The translations under genes were made by a program, and so were the position numbers. A stretch of 64,000 bases of DNA, taken from contig NZ_CP012982.1 of NCBI RefSeq assembly GCF_001411495.1, positions 868,001 to 932,000 on the forward strand. The letters are read 5' to 3'. This DNA is from Burkholderia cepacia ATCC 25416. GTDB taxonomy: Bacteria > Pseudomonadota > Gammaproteobacteria > Burkholderiales > Burkholderiaceae. The notes under the pieces were generated by a model. It was not told where the DNA came from. It was given only the letters and a program-made list of their open reading frames with translations, and searched no databases. This document shows positions 9,483-18,771 of this stretch, one piece after another (the first letter of the stretch is position 1; every line of letters begins with the position of its first letter).

Positions 9483-10127
9483 ATGATCAGGGTAATTCTG
9501 GCTGACGATCACGCAGTCATGCGGGACGGACTGCGTCACATCCTGGAAACGGCCGGCGGTTTCGAAATCGTCGGCGAGGCAAGCGACGGCTCGGCCACGC
9601 TCGCGCTGGTCGAGCGCGGTACCGCCGACGTGCTGCTGCTCGACCTGTCGATGCCCGCGCCGACCGGCATCGAGCTGATCCGGCTGGTGAAACACCACGC
9701 GCCGTCGCTGCGCATGCTCGTGCTGACGATGCACGCGGAGGCGCAATACGCGGCGCGCGCGTTCAAGGCCGGCGCAACCGGTTACCTGACGAAGGACAGC
9801 GCGACCGCCGAGCTCGTGGAGGCGGTCGGCAAGGTCGCGGCGGGCGGCGTCTACGTGAGCCCGTCGGCGGCCGAAAGCCTCGCGCTCACGCTGCGCGCGC
9901 CGGCCGCGGCACTGCCGCACGAACGGCTGTCCGCGCGCGAGCTCGACGTGATGCGCCGCATCGTCGCCGGCCAGACCGTCACGCAGATCGCGACCGAACT
10001 CGCGCTGAGCGCCAAGACGGTCAGCACGTACAAGACACGGATCCTCGAGAAGATGGAACTGCCGCACGAAGCCGCGCTGGTCCGCTACGCGGTGCGCCAC
10101 GACCTCGACCCCGGCGGCGACGCATGA
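9483..10127 (+). CDS. NarL/FixJ-family response regulator
   Basis: A 214-residue cytoplasmic regulator. The receiver domain has the acidic pair Asp8-Asp9, phosphoacceptor Asp54 (LLLDLSMP) and Lys104 (LTKDS). The LuxR-type helix-turn-helix occupies about 150-200 (LSARELDVMRRIVAGQ through SAKTVSTYKTRILEKM). A GAGGATC ribosome-binding sequence precedes the ATG. The stop overlaps the histidine-kinase start as ATGA. Targets cannot be read from sequence. Confidence 0.95.
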   Translation: MIRVILADDHAVMRDGLRHILETAGGFEIVGEASDGSATLALVERGTADVLLLDLSMPAPTGIELIRLVKHHAPSLRMLVLTMHAEAQYAARAFKAGATGYLTKDSATAELVEAVGKVAAGGVYVSPSAAESLALTLRAPAAALPHERLSARELDVMRRIVAGQTVTQIATELALSAKTVSTYKTRILEKMELPHEAALVRYAVRHDLDPGGDA

Positions 10128-11920
10128 CGGCCGCCTTCCACCTTCCGCCCTCGCCCCCGGACGACGACACCTCCGACGCGTCGCGCCTGTTCATGTCGTC
10201 GCTGCCGCCGGGCCGGCGCGAACGGCGGCTCGCGCTCGCGACCGTGCTCGTGTCCGCCGTGATCTTCGCCGCGCTTGCGCCCTTCGCGGGCCGGCCGCTT
10301 GCGCCGGGCTGGGCGTTCATCCCCGTGTACCAGTCGGCGATCGTCGTCAACGACATGGTGACGGCCGGCCTGCTGCTCGGCCAGTACGCGATCCTGCGCG
10401 AGAAGCCGCTGCTCGTGCTCGCGGGCGGCTACCTGTTCACGGGCTTCATGGCCGGCACCCACATGCTGACCTTTCCCGGGCTGTTCGCGCCGACCGGCCT
10501 GCTCGGCGCCGGCGACCAGACCACCGCCTGGCTCTACCTGTTCTGGCACGGCGGCTTTCCGCTGGCGGTCGCCGCGTACGCGCTGCTGCGCGCGGCATCG
10601 CCTGCCGCGGGCCCGATCCCGGCGCCGCAACGCCGCGCGGCGATTCCCGTGGTGCTGTGCATCGCGGCCGCGCTCGGCGCGACGGCCGCGCTCGCGCTGC
10701 TCGCGACGGCCGGCCACGACCTGCTGCCGCGCATCATGAACGGCAACCGGATGGCCGCGACGATGACGAACGCGATCACGATCGTCTGGGGGCTGAACCT
10801 GGTGGCGCTGATGCTGATGTGGCAGCGGCGGCGGCGGCATTCCGTGCTCGACCTGTGGGTGATGACGGTGCTCGTCGCGTGGCTGTTCGACATCGCGCTG
10901 TCGGCGATGCTGAATCACGGGCGCTACGATCTCGGCTTCTACGCGGGGCGCGCGTACGGTCTGGTCGCGTCCGGCGTCGTGCTGTTCGCGATGCTGTTCG
11001 AAAACGGCCGGCTGCATGCGCAGACGGTGCGCGCGCTGGCCGGCGCGCGCTACCAGCATCTGCTCGTCGTGCAGAAGAGCGCGCAGCTGAACGACGCGAA
11101 CGAGCGGCTCGAACAGCGCGTTGCCGCACGCACCGCGCAACTGAGCGCGTCGAACCGCGACCTGCGGCGCGAAGTCGAGGAACGCGTACGCGCCGAGCGT
11201 GCGCTGCAGGCGTCGCGCGAGGAGCTGCGCGAGATCGCCGCGATCAGCGCGAGCGCTCGCGAAGCCGAGCAGCGCCGGATCGCACGCGAGCTGCACGACG
11301 AACTCGCGCAGACACTCGCGACGCTGAAGAACGATCTGGAATGGCTGATCGATCGCGTGCCGCAGGACGACGCACTGCTGGCGCGCAAGATCGCGGCGAT
11401 GCACACGCTGGCGCGCGGCGCGGTGGCCGCGACACGCCGCATCGCGTCTGACCTGCGCCCGCTGATGCTCGACGATCTCGGCTTCGCCGCCGCGATGCAA
11501 TGGCTCGTGGAGGATTTCCGGCACCGTCACGGTATCGACTGTGCGCTGCATGTCGACCCGCCCGAACTGCAACTCGACGAGCCTTACGCGACGGCGGTAT
11601 TCCGCATCGCCCAGGAAGCGCTCGCGAACGTCGCACGGCACGCGGCCGCGTCGCATGCGAACGTCGCGCTCGTGCAGGCGAACCAGGCGATCGAGCTGAC
11701 GATTCGCGACGACGGCGCGGGATTCGATCCCGGCGTGCCGCGCAAATCGGGATCGTTCGGGCTGGTCGGGTTACGCGAGCGTGCGTATCTCGTTGGCGGC
11801 ACGCTGCGGATCGCGACGACGCTCGGCGAGGGGACGACGATCGAGGTGGAGATTCCGCTGTCGCCTGCGCCTGCTGCGGTCGCGCATGGCGGGAATGGAG
11901 GGTCGAGGATCGATCGCTGA
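10124..11920 (+). CDS. membrane sensor histidine kinase, MASE4-like, NarX/UhpB class
   Basis: A 598-residue partner of the response regulator. The first 300 residues form about seven or eight membrane segments resembling the MASE4 sensory domain. A coiled-coil region with EQRVAARTAQLSAS follows, then HisKA_3 with phosphorylated His391 in ARELHDELAQTL, and a HATPase domain with a DDGAGFDP N-box region and GSFGLVGLRERA. The stimulus is unknown. Cotranscription follows from the 4-bp overlap with the regulator. Confidence 0.93.
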   Translation: MTAAFHLPPSPPDDDTSDASRLFMSSLPPGRRERRLALATVLVSAVIFAALAPFAGRPLAPGWAFIPVYQSAIVVNDMVTAGLLLGQYAILREKPLLVLAGGYLFTGFMAGTHMLTFPGLFAPTGLLGAGDQTTAWLYLFWHGGFPLAVAAYALLRAASPAAGPIPAPQRRAAIPVVLCIAAALGATAALALLATAGHDLLPRIMNGNRMAATMTNAITIVWGLNLVALMLMWQRRRRHSVLDLWVMTVLVAWLFDIALSAMLNHGRYDLGFYAGRAYGLVASGVVLFAMLFENGRLHAQTVRALAGARYQHLLVVQKSAQLNDANERLEQRVAARTAQLSASNRDLRREVEERVRAERALQASREELREIAAISASAREAEQRRIARELHDELAQTLATLKNDLEWLIDRVPQDDALLARKIAAMHTLARGAVAATRRIASDLRPLMLDDLGFAAAMQWLVEDFRHRHGIDCALHVDPPELQLDEPYATAVFRIAQEALANVARHAAASHANVALVQANQAIELTIRDDGAGFDPGVPRKSGSFGLVGLRERAYLVGGTLRIATTLGEGTTIEVEIPLSPAPAAVAHGGNGGSRIDR

Positions 11921-11967
11921 TCGAGGCGGCAATATCGGCAAATGCCGGCCGCCGCGTCGATCATGCG

Positions 11968-12268
11968 TCAGTGGTAGTCCTCTTCCCGTTGATGTCGCAC
12001 GGCCAGAATCGTGACTTGCTCGGCCGCTTCAATCTCGAACAGCAGGACATAGCCCGACGTGCCGAAAGACACGATCAGCTCGCGCAGAAACGGATTCCCG
12101 TCGTCGATCTTGCGGCATGTGAACGGAAACATTCGGAGCATGGCGATACCTTGTTCGATCGCGTCCGCAGCCCGCTGCCGCTGCATCGCTATCACGTTCG
12201 AGCAGGTATCGATGCATCCGCACCAGATCCCCACGGGCCGCACGTGTATATCGGACCCGATAGATCAA
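11968..12268 (-). pseudogene. ParE/RelE-type toxin broken by a frameshift
   Basis: Two overlapping frames together make a complete ParE/RelE toxin. The first begins at a TTG overlapping the antitoxin stop and reads IYRVRYTRAARGDLVRMHRY. The second continues AADAIEQGIAMLRMFPFTCR and DNPFLRELIVSFGTSGYVLL, ending ILAVRHQREEDYH. They join if one base is dropped from the CCC run at 12171-12173 (GGG on the coding strand). As given, the first frame ends out of register at 12029. This is either a real inactivating mutation or a sequencing error in a short G-run. The expected intact length is about 100 residues. Confidence 0.75.
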
Positions 12269-12540
12269 TCCGCCGCCTTCGCTGCTCTCGCAGCGTTCAG
12301 CACGCCATCGAGTTCGGCCTGCACGTCGGCGGCGTCGACGTATTCGCCGGTACGACGCGCCTCGTCACGCGATGCAAGGCCACGGGTGACAAACTCGCGC
12401 CGCAGGCGACGACGCGCGATACCATCGCGAAGCGCCGACTCCATGAACGCAGACAACGTCTCGTTTTCCTCAAGGACCGACTCTGCCGCCTCCCGCAATT
12501 GCGGATCGACACGCAGCGCCGGTATGGTCGCGGTTTTCAT
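12265..12540 (-). CDS. antitoxin-like protein paired with the ParE/RelE frame
   Basis: A 91-residue helical protein resembling YlcI/YnfO- or ParD-like antitoxins: a short N-terminal strand (MKTATIPALRVDPQLREAAE) typical of ribbon-helix-helix DNA binding, then a charged C-terminal region that would cover the toxin. GGAG precedes the ATG giving MKTATIPA; an ATG four codons upstream is the alternative. The stop TGA overlaps the toxin start. A large perfect palindrome lies 9 bp upstream of the start and is the likely autorepression site. Confidence 0.75.
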   Translation of the reverse strand: MKTATIPALRVDPQLREAAESVLEENETLSAFMESALRDGIARRRLRREFVTRGLASRDEARRTGEYVDAADVQAELDGVLNAARAAKAAD

Positions 12541-12548
12541 CGCACACT

Positions 12549-12574
12549 CCATGGATTACATATGTAATCCATGG
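12549..12574. promoter_or_regulatory. 26-bp perfect palindrome, toxin-antitoxin operator
   Basis: The half-site CCATGGATTACAT is followed directly by its exact reverse complement, with no spacer. It is AT-rich against its surroundings and lies just upstream of the antitoxin start. The position and symmetry fit binding of a ribbon-helix-helix dimer pair, with autoregulation. Confidence 0.7.
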
Positions 12575-12657
12575 TAGCAAACCCTCTTTTACGCGTGCAG
12601 TCGGCCATTCGGCCTGACCAACGTGTCCGGGACCACAATCCGGCCGCGCCGCGAGCC

Positions 12658-13968
12658 TCACGCCCGCACCGCCACCATCCCCCGCTCCGAGCGGGTCCAC
12701 GCGACCAGCGCGCCGATTCCGAGCAGCGCGAGACACACGATCGGCACGATCATCGGCCCGAACGCGGTGCCCGTCACCTTGCCGGCAAACGGCATCAGGT
12801 TCTGGCTGAAGAAGCCGCCGAGGTTGCCGATCGAGTTGATCGCCGCGACGCTCGCCGCCGCCCGCGCGCCGGTGAAGTAGCGCGGCGGCATCGACCAGAA
12901 GCACGGGTACAGCAGCGGGATGCATGCGCCGCCGAGCACCAGCGCGATGAAGCGCAGCGGCGTCGACGGCAGCACGAGGCTCAGCAGGAAGCCGAGCGCG
13001 CCAAGCGCCGCGACGATCGCGATCGTGCGCAGGATGCTCTTCGCGCGACGCAGTTTCCCCGGCAGCCACACCAGCAGCAGCACCGCGAGCGCCCACGGCA
13101 GCATGCTCAGGAAGCCGTTCGTCGTGCTCGACACGCCGAACGATTTCACGAGCGTCGGCAGCCAGTACGTCACGCCGTACAGCGACGTCGACATCAGCAT
13201 GTAGGTCGCCGCGAACAGCATCACGCGCGGGTCGAGCAGCGCTTTCCACGGCTGGCCGTGCTCGGCCTGCGCGGGTTTCTCGCGTTCGAGCGCGGCCTCG
13301 ACGATCTGCTTCTCGCGGTCGTCCAGGAAACGGGCGTCGCGCACCGACGCGGGCAGCACGCGGAACACGACGATCGCGACGATCACCGCCGGGATGCCCG
13401 TCGCCACGAACACCCACTGCCAGCCCGCGAGCCCCCACACGCCGTTCAGGCTCAGCAACACGCCGCCGACCAGCGAGCCGAGCATGTTCGCGAGCGCGCT
13501 GCCGAGCGTGAAGATGCCGAGCACCTTCGCGCGATAGCTCTGCGGAAACCACAACGTCAGGTAGTAGATCACGCCCGGATAGAAGCCGGCCTCGGCGATG
13601 CCGAGCACGAAGCGCAGCGCGCAGAAAGCGGGCATCGACGTCGTGAAGCCCATCAGCACCGTGATCAGCCCCCACGTCAGCATGATCCGCGCGAGCCACA
13701 CGCGCGCGCCGTAGCGATGCAGCGCGAGCGTGCTCGGCACCTCGAACAGCAGGTAGCCGATGAAGAACAGCGACGACGCGAGCCCGAACGCGGCTTCCGT
13801 CATCCCGAGGCTGTGCACCATCTGCAGTTTCGCGAAGCCGACGTTCTGCCGGTCGATGAACGCGATCAGGAACATCACGACGAGGATGGGCAGCAGGCGC
13901 CGCGCCATCTTCGACATGATGCGCTGTTCTTCGGCGGACGCGGGGTCCAGGGTGTCGGTAGCATTCAC
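12658..13968 (-). CDS. MFS transporter, anion:cation symporter type
   Basis: A 436-residue inner-membrane protein with 12 predicted helices, of the ACS family (phthalate, tartrate and hexuronate carriers). Family marks are FIDRQNVGFAKLQM in the first loop and FVLGIAEAGFYPGVIYYLT in helix 4. AAGGAG precedes the ATG. It lies 111 bp downstream of the binding-protein gene on the same strand and may share its transcript. A carboxylate substrate is likely from the family; the exact compound is unknown. Confidence 0.92.
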   Translation of the reverse strand: MNATDTLDPASAEEQRIMSKMARRLLPILVVMFLIAFIDRQNVGFAKLQMVHSLGMTEAAFGLASSLFFIGYLLFEVPSTLALHRYGARVWLARIMLTWGLITVLMGFTTSMPAFCALRFVLGIAEAGFYPGVIYYLTLWFPQSYRAKVLGIFTLGSALANMLGSLVGGVLLSLNGVWGLAGWQWVFVATGIPAVIVAIVVFRVLPASVRDARFLDDREKQIVEAALEREKPAQAEHGQPWKALLDPRVMLFAATYMLMSTSLYGVTYWLPTLVKSFGVSSTTNGFLSMLPWALAVLLLVWLPGKLRRAKSILRTIAIVAALGALGFLLSLVLPSTPLRFIALVLGGACIPLLYPCFWSMPPRYFTGARAAASVAAINSIGNLGGFFSQNLMPFAGKVTGTAFGPMIVPIVCLALLGIGALVAWTRSERGMVAVRA

Positions 13969-14079
13969 TTCAGGCTCCTTGCGTGAATCGGTTGCACAGC
14001 GGTTGCATGTCGTTTGAATCGGCGCCGCGCGCGACGATCGCGCGGGTGCGGGGCATGTCGGGGAAAGGAAGCGGCGGCA

Positions 14080-15096
14080 TCAGCGCGACCGGTAGTCGTC
14101 GAGCATCGGCGCGAACATCTCGTGCCATGCACGCGGCTTCGCCTTGATCGTGCCGGCCAGGTACAGGAATTCGACGTAGTCCATCAGCTGGTTCGGCAGT
14201 ACCGAGAAGCGCGTGTCGGGCGCGGCGAGCATCCGCATCACGTCGTCGTGCGACACGCCGACGCCCGACGACGCCGCATACAGCGCGGCTGCCGCGCGCG
14301 GGTCCTGCGCGATCAGGCGGTTCGCTTCGTCGAGCGCGCCGAGAAACGCGACGGCCAGCGCGGGGTCCGTATCGACGAGCCGCTTCGGCGCGAATACGAC
14401 GTCGAGCGTCAGCGGGCCGAGCACGTCGACCGAATTCACGACGCGGTGAATGCCCGGCTGCCGCAGCTCGAGCGTCGAGAACGGCGGCGACGTGAAGTGC
14501 GCGGTCACGCCGTTCTCGCGCCGGATCAGCGCCTGCATCGCCTGCGGATGCGGGAGGTTCACGGTGATCGAATCGAGCTGCGCGAAATGCTTCGCGCCGA
14601 GCTGCCGGCTCGCGACCATCTGCAGCACGACCGCCGACAGCGACGTGCGGATGCCGGGCACCGCGATCCGGTCGGACGGCGTGAAGTCGCGCAGCGACAC
14701 GAGGCCCGCGCGGTTCGCGTTCAGCGACAGCGACGTGGTGGACAGCCCGCTGATGCCGATCACCTCGACGTTCGGAATGCCGCGCGCCCGTGCCCACAGC
14801 TCGATGAACCCCGGAGCGCCGGCGCCCGCGAAATCGAGCGTGCCGGCCATCATCGCGTCGTTGACGGAATTGCCGCCGTCGAGCAGCACCCAGTCGACCG
14901 CGACGTCGCGCACGCCGTGGCGCGCCGCGTGCCGCTCGAACAGCCGCTGCTTCTCCATCACGAGCAGCGGCAGGTACAGCACCCCGAAGCCTTTCGAGAT
15001 CCGGACGGTGCGCGGCTTCGCGCGCACGAGCGGCGGCGCGGCCAGCATGCCGATCCCGGCGGCGATCAACGCGCGGCGGCGCGGCGACGTCGTCAT
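14080..15096 (-). CDS. Tat-exported SsuA/THI5-type solute-binding protein
   Basis: A 338-residue periplasmic protein of the NitT/TauT-like type. The N-terminus MTTSPRRRALIAAGIGML is a twin-arginine-like signal ending near APPLVRA. The rest shows SKGFGVLYLPLLVMEKQ and DAMMAGTLDFAGAGAPGFIE, as in sulfonate, nitrate and pyrimidine-precursor binding proteins. No ABC permease or ATPase lies beside it; the neighbours are an MFS carrier and a divergent TctD/TctE-like system. The ATG at 15096 overlaps the stop of a short upstream frame. A GTG at 15132 is the alternative start but would bury the signal peptide. Confidence 0.85.
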   Translation of the reverse strand: MTTSPRRRALIAAGIGMLAAPPLVRAKPRTVRISKGFGVLYLPLLVMEKQRLFERHAARHGVRDVAVDWVLLDGGNSVNDAMMAGTLDFAGAGAPGFIELWARARGIPNVEVIGISGLSTTSLSLNANRAGLVSLRDFTPSDRIAVPGIRTSLSAVVLQMVASRQLGAKHFAQLDSITVNLPHPQAMQALIRRENGVTAHFTSPPFSTLELRQPGIHRVVNSVDVLGPLTLDVVFAPKRLVDTDPALAVAFLGALDEANRLIAQDPRAAAALYAASSGVGVSHDDVMRMLAAPDTRFSVLPNQLMDYVEFLYLAGTIKAKPRAWHEMFAPMLDDYRSR

Positions 15097-15188
15097 GCGC
15101 GGGCCGCCGTGCGACGGACGGAAAACGGCCACGCGACAACCCGCGTCGCGCTGCGCCGCGCGTTCGTCGTGCCCGTGACATGCTGCAT
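15093..15188 (-). CDS. 31-codon leader ORF coupled to the binding-protein gene
   Basis: A frame of 31 residues starts at an ATG with an excellent ribosome-binding site (AAGGAGACGGCAAC) and ends in an ATGA overlap with the binding-protein start, which itself has only a weak site. This arrangement would feed ribosomes to the binding-protein gene. The peptide (MQHVTGTTNARRS...) is Arg-rich and unrecognised. Confidence 0.4.
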   Translation of the reverse strand: MQHVTGTTNARRSATRVVAWPFSVRRTAARA

Positions 15189-15334
15189 GTTGCCGTCTCC
15201 TTGAATATTTCTGGTATTAATGCCGTCCTTGCGTGCTGCATCCGGCTCGACACAGGTTATCGACCGAGTCTGAGAAAATGCTGACATCCCGGCCCCGGGA
15301 AAACCCCTAACCCACCCATCTGCGAAACGGCACC

Positions 15335-16000
15335 ATGCGTATTCTCGTCGTGGAGGACGATGCCGAAATCGGCGCGGCGATCCGCAGCCGCCTGGCGCGG
15401 CTCGGCCATGCCGTCGATCTCGAGACCGACGGCGCGACCGCGAACGGGCTGCTGCGCGTCGAGCGCTTCGACCTCGTCGTGCTCGACGCGAACCTGCCCG
15501 GCATGGACGGCTTCACCGTGCTGCGCAACCTGCGCGCGTCGGGCAGCACGACACCCGTGCTGCTCGTCACCGCACGCTCGGCGATCGACGACCGCGTGAG
15601 CGGCCTCGGCCTCGGCGCCGACGACTACCTGGTGAAGCCGTTCGACTACCGCGAGCTCGACGCGCGCGTGCAGGCGCTCCTGCGCCGCAACAGCGGCCAC
15701 GCGAACGACGTGCTGACGCTCGGCGGCCTCGTGATCGACCGCAGCAGCCGCCTGGCGGAACTCGACGGCCAGCCGCTGTCGCTGTCGCGCCAGGAATTCG
15801 CGCTGCTCGAAATCCTCGCGAGCCGCCCGCAACGCATCTTCTCGAAGGACGAACTGCTGAACCAGCTGTTCAGCTTCGGCAACGAGCCGACCGCGAATGC
15901 GGTCGAGCAGTACGTGACACGCGTGCGCAGGAAGCTGCAGGGCAGCTCGGTCGAGATCCGTACCGCGCGCGGGATGGGGTATCAGATTGCGGCGCACTGA
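15335..16000 (+). CDS. OmpR/PhoB-family response regulator, TctD-like
   Basis: A 221-residue regulator with receiver residues Glu7-Asp8-Asp9, phosphoacceptor Asp51 (VVLDANLPGMDG) and Lys101 (YLVKPF), then a winged-helix DNA-binding domain (ANAVEQYVTRVRRKL, RTARGMGYQI). It resembles TctD, regulator of tricarboxylate uptake. It is divergent from the binding protein and MFS genes, which are its likely targets. The kinase gene overlaps it by 14 bp. Confidence 0.93.
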   Translation: MRILVVEDDAEIGAAIRSRLARLGHAVDLETDGATANGLLRVERFDLVVLDANLPGMDGFTVLRNLRASGSTTPVLLVTARSAIDDRVSGLGLGADDYLVKPFDYRELDARVQALLRRNSGHANDVLTLGGLVIDRSSRLAELDGQPLSLSRQEFALLEILASRPQRIFSKDELLNQLFSFGNEPTANAVEQYVTRVRRKLQGSSVEIRTARGMGYQIAAH

Positions 16001-17408
16001 CTGGTTCCCGAAGACGCTGTTCGGGCGCACGCTGCTCTTCATCGCGCTCGTCGTCGCGTCCGGCGCGCTCGCGCTCGCGGCGATCGCGCGCTACTACGCG
16101 GGCGTCGCGGCCGAACGCGCATACGACCAGCTGCTTGCCGGCGCCTCGATCCAGGTCGCGGAAAACCTCTACGTGCAGGGCGGCGTGCTCGCGCTGAATC
16201 CGCCGGTGGCCGCGCTGTCGACGCTGTCGCGCTATGACCTCGTCTACTACAAGGTCGTCGATTCGCGCGGCATCGTCGTGGCCGGCTACAACGATCTCGC
16301 GAGCCCCGTGACGCTCGCCGCCGCGAAACAGGGCCCGGCGTTCGCGAACGGCCTGTACCAGGGGCACCGGATCCGCACCGCGACCATCGCGCGTTACATG
16401 CCCGAGGAAAGCACGCCGGGCTGGGCGCTCGTGACCGTCGCGCAAACCACCAACGCGCGCCAGCAGCTCACGAACGACATGAGCCTCAAGGTGTGGACGC
16501 TGATCCTGCTGATGAGCGTGCTCGCGATCGGCGCGAGCGGCCTCGCGATCCGGCGCGGCCTGCGCCCGCTCGCGCAGATCGGCACGATCATCGCCGCGCG
16601 CGACCCGGCCGACCTGCGGCCGGTGGCCGTCGACACGCCGAGCGAGATCGACGCGATCATCGGGTCGATCAACGGATTGATACACCGCCTGGCCGAACGC
16701 ATCAACGCGATGCAGCGCTTCATCGCCGACGCCGCGCACCAGATGCGCACGCCGCTCGCGCGGCTCGACGCGCAGATCGAGCTGCTCGATGGTGAATCCG
16801 ATCCCGCGCGCCATGCGGCACGCCTCGACGCGCTACGCGCGACCTCTTCGGACGTCGGCCGGCTCACCGGCCAGTTGCTCAATCACGCGATGGTGATCCA
16901 TCGCACCGAAGCCGTACCGCTGCAGCCGGTCGACCTCGTCGCGCTCGCGAAGGACGTGCTCGGCCGCGCGATTCCGCTCGCGGGCGAGCGCGATGTCGCC
17001 GTCGCATTCGCGAGCGACGCGCCGCTCGCCTGGATCGACGGCGACGCGATCAGCCTGCAGGAAGCGTTGTCGAACGTGCTGCACAACGCACTGCTGCACG
17101 GGCATGCGGACGACATCGTCGTGTCGGTCGCGACGAAGGGCGACGCAGGCGACACCGTGACGCTGACCGTCACCGACAACGGCCGCGGCATTCCACGCGA
17201 GCATTGGGATGCCGCGCTGCAGCCGTTCGTGCGGATCGCACCGGACGGCAGCGAGCGGCGCACGGGGTCGGGCCTCGGGCTCGCGATCGTGCAGGAAGTG
17301 ATGAAGGCGCACGGCGGGCGCATCGGGTTTGCGTTTCCCGATGCGGGCGGGTTCGCGGTGGTGCTGACGTTTCCGCGTGCGGCAGGGATCGGCGCCGCGC
17401 AGGCATGA
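15987..17408 (+). CDS. sensor histidine kinase, TctE-like
   Basis: A 473-residue membrane kinase. One helix near residues 15-35, a periplasmic sensor domain to about residue 165, a second helix (VWTLILLMSVLAIGA), HAMP, then HisKA with His251 in DAAHQMRTPLARL, and HATPase motifs (NVLHNALLHG, VTDNGRGIP, GSGLGLAIV). The most upstream start is a TTG inside the end of the regulator gene, with GGGATGGGG seven bases before it; no better start exists until far downstream. It is the partner of the TctD-like regulator and probably senses a carboxylate in the periplasm. Confidence 0.9.
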   Translation: MRRTDWFPKTLFGRTLLFIALVVASGALALAAIARYYAGVAAERAYDQLLAGASIQVAENLYVQGGVLALNPPVAALSTLSRYDLVYYKVVDSRGIVVAGYNDLASPVTLAAAKQGPAFANGLYQGHRIRTATIARYMPEESTPGWALVTVAQTTNARQQLTNDMSLKVWTLILLMSVLAIGASGLAIRRGLRPLAQIGTIIAARDPADLRPVAVDTPSEIDAIIGSINGLIHRLAERINAMQRFIADAAHQMRTPLARLDAQIELLDGESDPARHAARLDALRATSSDVGRLTGQLLNHAMVIHRTEAVPLQPVDLVALAKDVLGRAIPLAGERDVAVAFASDAPLAWIDGDAISLQEALSNVLHNALLHGHADDIVVSVATKGDAGDTVTLTVTDNGRGIPREHWDAALQPFVRIAPDGSERRTGSGLGLAIVQEVMKAHGGRIGFAFPDAGGFAVVLTFPRAAGIGAAQA

Positions 17409-17445
17409 AGGGACGGACCGGTGCCGGATCGGGCGCGGCAGGCGC

Positions 17446-17892
17446 TCAGTCGTCGTCGTTGTCGTCGAGGCGGTTCCGCTCCGCATGCCGCGCGACCAAC
17501 TGGTCCAGCTCGTCATACCGACGATCGCAGAACAGCCGGCACAATGTGTCGACTTCCGCGCGCGTGTCGACGTCGATCGTGTCGACATGTCGTTCCAGCT
17601 TGCCTTTGCCGATCCCGAACAGCCCCTTCTTCATCCGCATCGAAACGGCATTCAACTGGAAGCCGTCCGCATGCGCGTCGCTCAGCGCGGTCACCCACAA
17701 TTCGCGCTGATCGTCGGCGTGCTGCAACACGAGCGCGGGCAACGGCCCTTCCTGCGTGTCGTCCCATTCGGCGTGCTGCGCCGCCCACGGGAACGTATCG
17801 AAGGCACGCGTGAACGACGCGTAGTCCGTCACGCCCTGAGGATCGAGTTGAGTGTAGTCGTAGCCGGTTTTCTGAATGGCGTAGGTCAACAT
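17446..17892 (-). CDS. conserved hypothetical cytoplasmic protein
   Basis: A 148-residue soluble protein that I do not recognise. It has no signal peptide or membrane segment. It begins MLTYAIQKTGYDYTQLD and ends in an acidic tail rich in Asp. A GGGAGCG site precedes the ATG. Codon use matches its neighbours. It is convergent with the TctE-like kinase and stands alone between it and the ABC transporter operon. Confidence 0.75.
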   Translation of the reverse strand: MLTYAIQKTGYDYTQLDPQGVTDYASFTRAFDTFPWAAQHAEWDDTQEGPLPALVLQHADDQRELWVTALSDAHADGFQLNAVSMRMKKGLFGIGKGKLERHVDTIDVDTRAEVDTLCRLFCDRRYDELDQLVARHAERNRLDDNDDD

Positions 17893-18006
17893 GGCGCGGC
17901 GCTCCCGGTGGCGGTAATGGCGACTGCGCGTAATCTACCTGACAAGTCGGTGTACCTCGCAGTTTTTCGCGAGGCCGGATCCGGGCACCGCCATCGGCCC
18001 CGCCCG

Positions 18007-18767
<761 letters not shown>

Positions 18768-18771
<4 letters not shown>

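Noticed and set aside
17401..17710. plus-strand frames downstream of the TctE-like kinase
   Set aside because: They are antisense to the 148-residue hypothetical gene, which has better codon use and a ribosome-binding site.
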